From: Paenibacillus sp. MZ04-78.2
GTDB lineage: Bacteria; Bacillota; Bacilli; Paenibacillales; NBRC-103111
DNA: 64,000 bases
Direction: 5' to 3'
Assembly: GCF_024213375.1 (NCBI RefSeq)
Contig: NZ_JANAVJ010000010.1
Coordinates: forward strand, 62,001 to 126,000
Made by a program: the position numbers and the translations under genes. Positions within the stretch are counted from its first letter, which is position 1, and each line of letters starts with the position of its first letter. Under the pieces are notes generated by a model, which ran no database searches, had not been told where the DNA came from, and was given only the letters and a program-made list of their open reading frames with translations. This document shows, one piece after another, positions 1 through 6,021 of the stretch.

Positions 1-305
1 TGATCACGCTGTCCGGCGGGATCAATGTAGCCGGCGGCGAGAAAGGCTATGTTCAAATCAGCGAAGAGAAAGTCATCGCGGATAATCCGCAGGTGATCAT
101 TTACCCCAATGGCATTGTTGACGACAAGTCGAAAAAGCCGATGGACCAGTTGATCCGCGAACGCAGCGGCTGGGACAAAATCGAAGCGGTCCGGTCGGGC
201 AAGCTGTCCGGTGTCGACAAAGATTTGATCAGCCGTCCAGGACCGCGCATTACGGCCGGACTCGTGGAGATCGCCAAAGGGATTTATCCGGATCTGGTGA
301 AATAA
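1..305 (+). CDS. Cobalamin/iron-siderophore ABC transporter substrate-binding protein, C-terminal fragment (BtuF-like)
   Basis: The frame is open from the left edge (first full codon at 3) to the TAA at 303-305, giving about 100 residues of C-terminus; the start lies outside the window. The fragment reads like the last quarter of a class III (helical backbone) periplasmic-type binding protein, with a Gly-rich stretch, then 'ISEEKVIADNPQVIIYPNG' (the family's typical 'S.E.ll..nPDvIi' segment) and a C-terminal 'GLVEIAKGIYPD'. In a Gram-positive this would be a lipoprotein on the outer face of the membrane handing corrinoid to the permease. Only one base separates its stop from the BtuC-like permease start at 307, and cobalamin assembly genes follow, so cobalamin or cobinamide is the likely ligand. 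The family also includes haem and siderophore binders; the specificity rests on context. Confidence 0.85.
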   Translation, partial: ITLSGGINVAGGEKGYVQISEEKVIADNPQVIIYPNGIVDDKSKKPMDQLIRERSGWDKIEAVRSGKLSGVDKDLISRPGPRITAGLVEIAKGIYPDLVK

Positions 306-306
306 A

Positions 307-1347
307 ATGAAGCGCAAGCTGTGGATATGGGGCGGAGGCGCTATCGTCCTGCTTCTGCTGTCTGCGACGGCTGCCCTGTCCGTCGGTTCGGTTAACGTGC
401 CGTTTGGGCATGTATGGAGTATCCTCCTGCATCAGCTTCCATGGCCTGGCGAGCGCATCCCCGAGACTTGGAGCGTGGCGTCGGAGCAAATTATATGGAA
501 GGTACGGCTGCCAAGGGTGGCGCTCGGATTGCTGGTCGGCGCTGCGCTGGGGCTGGCGGGCGCGGCATTTCAAGGCGTGCTGCGCAATCCGCTTGCCGAT
601 CCGTACACGCTCGGCGTCTCGTCGGGGGCATCCGTGGGGGCTTCCTTCCTGATTTTGTTCGGGCTGCAGTTTTCGCTGCTCGGGGAATGGAGCGTGCCGG
701 TTGTCGCGTTTGCGACCGGGATGCTTGCGCTGAGCGCGGTGCTGCTGCTGGCCCGGACGGAAGGTAAGCTGCGGATAGAAACGGTTATTTTGTCCGGCGT
801 CGTGATGCAGGCGTTTCTCGGTTCGTTCGTTTCGCTGATGGTCTCGATGTCCAAGCAGGTCATTAATGAAATCGTATTTTGGATGATGGGCAGTCTGGCG
901 CTGCGCGGATGGACTTATTCGCTCATACTGTTTCCATATTTGGCTGTCGGAGCGGCGATATTGCTCGGATTCGGGCGGGCCATGAATCTGTTTGCTCTCG
1001 GCGAGCGGCAGGCGGCCCATCTGGGCGTTCACGTAGAACGGACGAAGCTTGTCGTCTTGATCACTTCCACTTTGATTACGGCCGCTGCGGTATCCGTGTC
1101 CGGGGTCATCGCTTTTGTCGGCTTGCTCGTGCCGCATCTGCTGCGCTTGCTGGTCGGCCCGGATTACCGTCTGCTGCTGCCGCTGTCGCTCATCGGAGGC
1201 GCGATCTATATCGTGTTGGCGGATACGCTTGCGCGAACGCTGCTCAGCCCGACGGAAATTCCGCTCGGCGTCGTCACGGCTTTTATGGGGGCGCCCTTCT
1301 TCGCTTATTTGCTGCGGCGGCGGAAGCGGGCGACTCGGGAAGGATGA
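307..1347 (+). CDS. ABC transporter permease, FecCD/BtuC family
   Basis: This 346-residue polytopic membrane protein has the family's hallmarks: an N-terminal hydrophobic helix, 'VRLPRVALGLLVGAALGLAG' and 'LADPYTLGVSSGASVGAS' near residues 65-115, and the C-terminal 'GVIAFVGLLVPHLLRLLVG' that forms the coupling region with the ATPase. The length matches BtuC, FhuB-half and FecCD proteins (about 320-350 residues, 9-10 membrane segments). It forms the translocation pore for a corrinoid or ferric-chelate importer, presumably as a homodimer. It follows the binding protein by one base and precedes a matching ATPase. Cobalamin as substrate is inferred from the downstream cobT-cobU-cbiB-cobS genes rather than from the permease itself. 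Confidence 0.93.
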   Translation: MKRKLWIWGGGAIVLLLLSATAALSVGSVNVPFGHVWSILLHQLPWPGERIPETWSVASEQIIWKVRLPRVALGLLVGAALGLAGAAFQGVLRNPLADPYTLGVSSGASVGASFLILFGLQFSLLGEWSVPVVAFATGMLALSAVLLLARTEGKLRIETVILSGVVMQAFLGSFVSLMVSMSKQVINEIVFWMMGSLALRGWTYSLILFPYLAVGAAILLGFGRAMNLFALGERQAAHLGVHVERTKLVVLITSTLITAAAVSVSGVIAFVGLLVPHLLRLLVGPDYRLLLPLSLIGGAIYIVLADTLARTLLSPTEIPLGVVTAFMGAPFFAYLLRRRKRATREG

Positions 1348-1508
1348 AGCCGGGGCCGCTGCGTCTGGAGCCAGGGCGTGCGGTTGGGAATGGTTTTGGG
1401 GAAGTGGAGCGTTGTTCAAGATAGCTGCTGCGGATAACGGCCGGAGGGAGTCCGTTCATACGGCGCACCTCATGTATCGGACTTCAGGAAAAAGGGGGAG
1501 CGAAGCGG

Positions 1509-2291
1509 GTGATACGGGTGGAAGTGGAGCAGGCGGCCAAAGCGTTCGGCGGCAGGCCGGTGCTTCGACAAATTGGCTTCTCGGTAGAGCCGGGCGAATG
1601 GTTCGGCATTCTCGGCCCGAACGGCAGCGGAAAATCGACGCTGCTGCATATGATATCCGGCGCCGAGCGTGCCGACGCCGGAACGGTGAGGCTGGACGGC
1701 CGTCCAGTGGAAGCCGTCTCCCGCAAAGAGCTGGCCCGGCAGCTCGCCGTGCTGCATCAGGATGCGCTGCCACCGCTTGGGTTCACGGTGCGCGAAATCG
1801 TCGAGATGGGCCGTTACCCGTACCAAAACTGGCTGGGGGACGAGCCCGGGGATTCCGCAGCATTAATTGAGCGGATTCTCGATTGGCTGAAGCTCAGACC
1901 CTTGGAGGAGCGTACGGTCGACGGGCTGAGCGGCGGCGAGCGGCAGCGGGTGGCGCTGGGCAAAGCGATGGCGCAGGAGCCGAAGCTGCTGCTGCTGGAC
2001 GAACCGACGACCTTTCTGGATATCGGATACCAGGTGGACTTGATGGACAGGGTCCGTCAATGGCAGCAGGAATGCGGGATGACCGTCATTTCGGTGCTGC
2101 ATGATTTGAACTTGGCCGCGCAGTATTGCGATCGGCTTATGCTGCTCTATAACGGCGAAGTAGCCGGAATCGGCACGCCGGAGGAAGTGCTGCGCGCCGA
2201 TCTTTTGGAGAACGTATACGGCACGCGTCCGTACGTGCTTCGGCACCCGGACAGCGGAGTGCCGCAAATTTTGCTCGGAAAAGGGGAATGA
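1509..2291 (+). CDS. ABC transporter ATP-binding protein, BtuD/FecE family
   Basis: A 260-residue nucleotide-binding subunit. Walker A 'GPNGSGKST' lies near residues 35-43, the signature 'LSGGERQRVALGKA' near 140, and Walker B 'LLLLDEPTTFLDIG' near 157, followed by the H-loop 'VLHDLNLAAQYCDR'. I take the GTG at 1509 as start because a purine-rich GGGGGAG box lies about 9 bases upstream. The 161-base gap after the permease (1348-1508) holds no convincing gene. It should energise the BtuC-like pore. Its stop overlaps the cobT start by four bases (ATGA), consistent with translational coupling. The FecE/FhuC/BtuD group is not separable by sequence alone; cobalamin is inferred from the operon. Confidence 0.93.
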   Translation: MIRVEVEQAAKAFGGRPVLRQIGFSVEPGEWFGILGPNGSGKSTLLHMISGAERADAGTVRLDGRPVEAVSRKELARQLAVLHQDALPPLGFTVREIVEMGRYPYQNWLGDEPGDSAALIERILDWLKLRPLEERTVDGLSGGERQRVALGKAMAQEPKLLLLDEPTTFLDIGYQVDLMDRVRQWQQECGMTVISVLHDLNLAAQYCDRLMLLYNGEVAGIGTPEEVLRADLLENVYGTRPYVLRHPDSGVPQILLGKGE

Positions 2292-3370
2292 CCGTGTCGG
2301 ATCAAAGCCGGTTACAACAAGTGCTATCGGACATTCAGCCGCTTGATGCGGGGATCATGGAAGAGGCGGCCCGCAGACTGGACCAATTGACCAAGCCGCC
2401 CGGCAGTCTGGGACGGCTGGAGGAAATCGCGAAGCAGCTCGCAGGTATTCGCGGCGAGGTGATGCCGGAGCTGACGCGAAAAGCCGTCGTCGTGATGGCG
2501 GGAGATCATGGCGTATGCGAGGAAGGGGTTAGCGCCTTTCCGGCCGAGGTGACGCCGCAGATGGTGCTCAATTTCCTGAACGGCGGGGCGGCCGTCAATG
2601 TGCTCTCAAGGCAGGCCGGGGCGGATGTCGTCTGCGTGGACATCGGCGTCAACGCCGAGCTGTCGCATCCGCTGCTGCGTTCGCGCAAGGTTCGCATGGG
2701 CACGGCCAACATGGCGAAAGGACCGGCGATGACGCGAGCGGAGGCGGAAGCCGCGGTCATGGTCGGCGTGGAAATAGCCCAAGAGCTGGCGGGCGAAGGC
2801 TATCGGCTGCTCGCTACCGGCGAGATGGGCATCGGGAATACGACGGCCAGCTCGGCGCTGTTGGCCGTGCTCGGAGCGACCGATCCCGCCGCTGCGGCCG
2901 GACGCGGAACCGGAATCGACGACGAGCGGCTGCTGCACAAGCAGGCGGTCATTCGCCGGGCGATTGAAACGAACCGGCCGGACGCTTCCGATCCGCTGGA
3001 TGCGCTCGCCAAAGTAGGCGGCCTTGAGATCGCCGGATTGGTCGGCCTTATTCTTGGTGCGGCGCAGAGCCGCATCCCCGTCGTCATCGACGGCTTCATC
3101 TCGTCGGCCGCCGCCTTGGTCGCGGTAAAGCTGGCGCCGCTCAGCGCGTCGTATATGATCGCGTCGCACCTTTCGCAGGAGCAGGGCCATGGACGCCTGC
3201 TAACGGAGATCGGGCTGACGCCGATGCTTCGCATGGATATGCGGCTGGGCGAAGGCACCGGCGCGGTGCTGGCGTTCCCGATGATCGAAGCGGCGGTCCG
3301 TATTATGAAGGAGATGGCAACCTTCGCGGATGCTGGTGTTACGAGCGCATCGGAACGGGCAGGCGTATGA
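2288..3370 (+). CDS. cobT: Nicotinate-nucleotide--dimethylbenzimidazole phosphoribosyltransferase
   Basis: CobT makes alpha-ribazole 5'-phosphate from nicotinate mononucleotide and dimethylbenzimidazole, the lower-ligand activation step of cobalamin nucleotide-loop assembly. The 360-residue protein shows family landmarks: 'LDQLTKPPGSLGRLEEIAKQ' near residues 30-50, 'VVVMAGDHGV', 'GGAAVNVLSRQAGADVVCVD', 'GEMGIGNTTASSAL' and, near the C-terminus, 'LRMDMRLGEGTGAVLAFPM', which contains the glutamate that serves as catalytic base in the characterised Salmonella enzyme. Length matches the family (about 350). The ATG at 2288 overlaps the preceding stop, and the gene overlaps cobU by four bases, so the whole set is one operon. 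Cytosolic. Confidence 0.96.
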   Translation: MTVSDQSRLQQVLSDIQPLDAGIMEEAARRLDQLTKPPGSLGRLEEIAKQLAGIRGEVMPELTRKAVVVMAGDHGVCEEGVSAFPAEVTPQMVLNFLNGGAAVNVLSRQAGADVVCVDIGVNAELSHPLLRSRKVRMGTANMAKGPAMTRAEAEAAVMVGVEIAQELAGEGYRLLATGEMGIGNTTASSALLAVLGATDPAAAAGRGTGIDDERLLHKQAVIRRAIETNRPDASDPLDALAKVGGLEIAGLVGLILGAAQSRIPVVIDGFISSAAALVAVKLAPLSASYMIASHLSQEQGHGRLLTEIGLTPMLRMDMRLGEGTGAVLAFPMIEAAVRIMKEMATFADAGVTSASERAGV

Positions 3371-3945
3371 ACCCCGGTCAACGGGAAGAAAACGCGCCAA
3401 TGAGAGTGCTTGTCACCGGAGGGGCGCGCAGCGGCAAAAGCGGGTTCGCCGAGCGGTATGCGGCGGTGCTGGGCCATGAGGGCTTATACGTCGCCACCGC
3501 GCAAGCGTATGACGACGAAATGCGGCGGCGCATCGCCCTGCACCGCCAATCGCGCAGCGAGCGCGGCTTCCGCTGGACGACGGCCGAGGAGCCCTTCGCC
3601 TTGGCGGAGCTGCTCGAACGTTCGGCAGCGCCGGTGGTGCTCGTCGATTGCCTGACGCTCTGGCTGTCGAACTGGCTGCTGCGGTTGGAACAGGAGCCGG
3701 ATGCCGAAGCGCAGCTCGAAGCGAAGATCGACAGCCTCGCCTCCGTCTTCGCGACGGTGAAACAGCCGACTGTTCTCGTGACGAACGAAGTCGGAGCCGG
3801 GCTAGTGCCGGAGTACAAGCTCGGCCGCCTGTTCCGCGATTTATCCGGCCGGATGAACCAACGTCTTGCCCGTGAGGCCGACAAGGTTTTCCTTGTCGCC
3901 TCCGGCATTCCTCTTGAACTCAAGAGCATGGCTTTTAAACTGTAG
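3367..3945 (+). CDS. cobU: Bifunctional adenosylcobinamide kinase / adenosylcobinamide-phosphate guanylyltransferase
   Basis: CobU phosphorylates adenosylcobinamide and then transfers GMP to give adenosylcobinamide-GDP. The 192-residue frame shows the P-loop 'VTGGARSGKSGFAE', the 'IALHRQSR' segment carrying the histidine equivalent to the guanylylated His of Salmonella CobU, 'VDCLTLWLSN', and the C-terminal 'TNEVGAGLVPEYKLGRLFRD' and 'NQRLAREADKVFLVASGIPL' blocks. Two starts are possible: ATG 3367, which overlaps the cobT stop, or ATG 3400, which begins 'MRVLVTGG' and is the more family-like N-terminus. The 3367 start keeps the ATGA coupling seen elsewhere in this operon. The gene is followed by a 260-base spacer full of inverted repeats before cbiB. 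Confidence 0.95.
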   Translation: MNPGQREENAPMRVLVTGGARSGKSGFAERYAAVLGHEGLYVATAQAYDDEMRRRIALHRQSRSERGFRWTTAEEPFALAELLERSAAPVVLVDCLTLWLSNWLLRLEQEPDAEAQLEAKIDSLASVFATVKQPTVLVTNEVGAGLVPEYKLGRLFRDLSGRMNQRLAREADKVFLVASGIPLELKSMAFKL

Positions 3946-3957
3946 CCTTGCGTTTAT

Positions 3958-3979
3958 CCCCTCTTCCGCGGAAGAGGGG
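3958..3979. repeat. 22-bp perfect palindrome after cobU
   Basis: Starting 13 bases after the cobU stop, CCCCTCTTCC is followed directly by GCGGAAGAGGGG, a perfect 22-bp palindrome with no loop. As RNA it would fold into a hairpin of about 9 bp with a tetraloop. A G-rich stretch, not a T-run, follows it, so it is not a standard intrinsic terminator. It could be an RNA processing or stability element, or part of the repeat-rich insertion that fills this spacer. Confidence 0.6.
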
Positions 3980-3988
3980 TTTGGGGGC

Positions 3989-4060
3989 GAGCCGGGTGTG
4001 CTTTCTTGGGAGCGACTTTTGACGAAGTCAACGGAGCGAACCAAGAATCATGCCCGGCTC
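3989..4060 (+). repeat. Arm-variable hairpin element, copy 1
   Basis: The core at 4010-4040 starts GAGCGACTTTTGACGAAGTC and ends CGGAGCGAA. It is flanked by inverted arms: GAGCCGGG (3989-3996) pairs with CCCGGCTC (4053-4060), and TTCTTGG (4003-4009) pairs with CCAAGAA (4041-4047), with an unpaired 5-6 base bubble between the two stems. The core also contains the small inverted pair TTGAC/GTCAA. The core recurs almost unchanged about 144 bases downstream, but with completely different arms that again pair with each other. I do not recognise the element from a named family. Confidence 0.7.
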
Positions 4061-4132
4061 CCTGCCCGCCGCGGGCAGCGCATGAAAAATAGCGCCCTGC
4101 AAGGCGGCGCGTCAAGCTTTTAGTCTTTTATA

Positions 4133-4143
4133 GGGAGGAGGTG
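4133..4143 (+). promoter_or_regulatory. Shine-Dalgarno of cbiB, displaced from the start codon by a hairpin
   Basis: GGGAGGAGGTG contains a near-ideal AGGAGGTG (4136-4143), but the cbiB ATG is at 4209, 65 bases away in linear sequence. The 61-base copy-2 hairpin lies between them. If it folds, the unpaired GGGAGGA (4133-4139) sits at the stem base, followed across the stem by only 8 bases (4201-4208) before the ATG, a normal functional spacing. The last four bases of the Shine-Dalgarno (4140-4143) are consumed by the stem. Confidence 0.55.
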
Positions 4144-4200
4144 TATCTCTTTGAGAGCGACTTTTGACGAAGTCAAGCGGAGCGAACAAAGAGATACACC
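4140..4200 (+). repeat. Arm-variable hairpin element, copy 2, in the cbiB leader
   Basis: A perfect 14-bp inverted repeat, GGTGTATCTCTTTG (4140-4153) and CAAAGAGATACACC (4187-4200), encloses a 33-base loop (4154-4186). The loop contains the same core as copy 1, with one extra G before CGGAGCGAA. The arms share no sequence with the arms of copy 1. The element occupies the space between the cbiB ribosome binding site and its ATG. Confidence 0.75.
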
Positions 4201-4208
4201 CGCACACG

Positions 4209-5189
4209 ATGAGTGAAACGCTAATCATGGTACTGGCCGCCATCGTCATCGATTGGGTGCTCGGCGACCCGGCCTGGCGCTGGCTGACGCATCCCGTGAT
4301 CTGGATCGGGCGGTGGATTTCCGCCGTGGAAAGGCGGCTGTGGCCGGACGGGGCGCAGTCGGCTGGCGTTCACGGTAAGTGGGCCGTACGCTGGCGTGGC
4401 ATTGTGCTTACTGCATCGACGGTAGGCTTGGCGTTCGGCGCGATGTATTTGATCGTCTGGGCCGCGTCGCAGGTGCATCCGTGGCTCGGCTACGCGGTGA
4501 ACACATGGTTCATTTCGACCACGATCGCCATCAAAGGATTGAAGGATGCGGCAATGGCGGTCTACCGTCCATTGGTCGAAGGGCGTCTGGATGAAGCGCG
4601 TAAATATGTCGGCTATATCGTCGGACGGGATACGACGCGGCTGGACGAGCCGGAGATTACGCGGGCGACCGTGGAGACGGTGGCTGAAAATATCGTGGAC
4701 GGCGTTGTGTCGCCGATCTTTTTTGCTTTGCTCGGCGGAGCTCCGCTGGCGATGCTGTACCGCGCGGCGAATACGCTGGATTCGATGGTCGGCTACAAAA
4801 ATGACAAGTACCTGCACTTCGGCTGGGCCTCGGCCCGGTTCGACGATGTGCTCAACTGGATTCCGGCGCGGCTGACCGGAGGGCTGCTCGTCTTGGCTGC
4901 GCTTGCAAGTCCCGGACTGGATGCCGTTCGCGCGGCAAAAGCCGTGCTGAAGTTTGCCCGGCTGCATCCGAGCCCGAACAGCGGCATTCCGGAGTCGGCC
5001 GTGGCCGGTGCGCTCGGCATCGAGCTCGGGGGCGTGAACGTCTATCACGGCCGGACAAGCGAGCGGGCCCGGATGGGCTGGCCGCTGCGGGAGCGCACGC
5101 GGGAAGATATCAAGCGGACCGTGCGCATGCTGTACGGCGTCAGTTACATCATTGCGGGGGGATTGCTGTGCGCGCTTTTATTCGTTTGA
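4209..5189 (+). CDS. cbiB: Adenosylcobinamide-phosphate synthase (CbiB/CobD family)
   Basis: CbiB is an integral membrane enzyme that attaches aminopropanol (or its phosphate) to adenosylcobyric acid, giving adenosylcobinamide(-phosphate). The protein (326 residues from ATG 4209) starts with a hydrophobic helix and the family's 'DWVLGDPAWRWLTHPVIWIG' block. It also shows 'VGRDTTRLDEPEITRATVET', 'ENIVDGVVSPIFFALLGGAP', 'NTLDSMVGYKNDKY' and 'FARLHPSPNSGIPESA'. The frame is open upstream to 4164, but that extension would be encoded by the hairpin repeat and is unlikely to be protein. Its 3' end overlaps cobS by 22 bases. The unusual leader (see the Shine-Dalgarno entry) may affect its translation. 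Confidence 0.95.
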   Translation: MSETLIMVLAAIVIDWVLGDPAWRWLTHPVIWIGRWISAVERRLWPDGAQSAGVHGKWAVRWRGIVLTASTVGLAFGAMYLIVWAASQVHPWLGYAVNTWFISTTIAIKGLKDAAMAVYRPLVEGRLDEARKYVGYIVGRDTTRLDEPEITRATVETVAENIVDGVVSPIFFALLGGAPLAMLYRAANTLDSMVGYKNDKYLHFGWASARFDDVLNWIPARLTGGLLVLAALASPGLDAVRAAKAVLKFARLHPSPNSGIPESAVAGALGIELGGVNVYHGRTSERARMGWPLRERTREDIKRTVRMLYGVSYIIAGGLLCALLFV

Positions 5190-6010
5190 TCCGGCTTTGG
5201 GGTGAGGCCTGCGCGGCTGCGTTTCAATTTTTAAGCCGATTGCCCGTACCGGTGAAGCTGGACTCTAACGACGCTTTGTTTCGGCGGAGCGTCGTTTTTT
5301 ATCCGCTCGTCGGACTGGTGCTCGGGCTGATCACAGCGGCAGCCGGTCTGCTGCTGACCAGCGTGCTGCCTCCGTTGCCCGCAGCCGCTCTGCTGCTTGG
5401 GATCTGGGTGCTGCTCACTGGGGCGCTGCATCTCGACGGGCTGATGGATACGGCCGACGGCATCCTGAGTCACCGTTCGCGGGAAAGAATGCTGGAAATC
5501 ATGAAGGACAGCCGGGTTGGCGCGATGGGTGTCATCGCCGCCGTGCTGGTGCTGCTGCTGAAATGGTCGCTGCTGGCGGAGATGCTGCCTGCTGCGGCAG
5601 CCGGAAGCCAGTGGAATTTGTGGCTCCTCTTGGCGCTTGTTCCGCTGTGGAGCCGCTGGTACATGGTCGTAGCGATAGCCTGCTGGCCTTATGCGCGGCA
5701 GGCGGGGAGCGGAATGGGCGGCTTTTTTCGCGGTGTCGGAGCCGGGCATGCCGTGGGCTCGGGACTGGTAGCGCTGTTGCTGTCGCTATGTGTTGTCGCG
5801 GCGGGAGAAGCGTTCGGAGGGCTTTCGCTGCCGTTTTGGCATATGGTAGGGATAATCGTCATTCTGCTCGCCGTGACGATGGGAGCAGGGGTTCTGATAA
5901 GCGTTTCGATTCACCGGAAATTGGGTGGACTGACGGGTGATACGTACGGCGCGATGAACGAATTGCTTGAAGCGGCGCTGCTGCTCGTGCTTGTGTTGAT
6001 TAAGGGATAG
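5168..6010 (+). CDS. cobS: Adenosylcobinamide-GDP ribazoletransferase (cobalamin synthase)
   Basis: CobS joins adenosylcobinamide-GDP with alpha-ribazole(-phosphate), the final nucleotide-loop step, at the membrane. The 280-residue polytopic protein has 'FLSRLPVPVKL' near the N-terminus, the acidic motif 'GALHLDGLMDTADG' and 'RMLEIMKDSRVGAMGVIA' typical of the family, and 'LGGLTGDTYGAMNELLEAALL' near the C-terminus. The start is GTG 5168, preceded by a G-run at about 9 bases and overlapping cbiB by 22 bases. Length matches the family (about 250-280). Confidence 0.95.
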   Translation: MRAFIRLIRLWGEACAAAFQFLSRLPVPVKLDSNDALFRRSVVFYPLVGLVLGLITAAAGLLLTSVLPPLPAAALLLGIWVLLTGALHLDGLMDTADGILSHRSRERMLEIMKDSRVGAMGVIAAVLVLLLKWSLLAEMLPAAAAGSQWNLWLLLALVPLWSRWYMVVAIACWPYARQAGSGMGGFFRGVGAGHAVGSGLVALLLSLCVVAAGEAFGGLSLPFWHMVGIIVILLAVTMGAGVLISVSIHRKLGGLTGDTYGAMNELLEAALLLVLVLIKG

Positions 6011-6021
6011 GAGAGGTTGCA

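Noticed and set aside
250-1419. Long minus-strand open frame opposite the BtuC-like gene
   Set aside because: Its translation is Gln/Arg/His-rich low-complexity antisense of a clear transporter gene, and it has no family motif.
3958-3979. The palindrome after cobU as an operon terminator
   Set aside because: A G-rich sequence, not a T-run, follows it, and cobalamin genes continue in the same direction.
3946-4208. An insertion sequence in the cobU-cbiB spacer
   Set aside because: There is no transposase frame and no shared terminal inverted repeats between the two copies; only the core is shared, so it is listed as an unclassified repeat.
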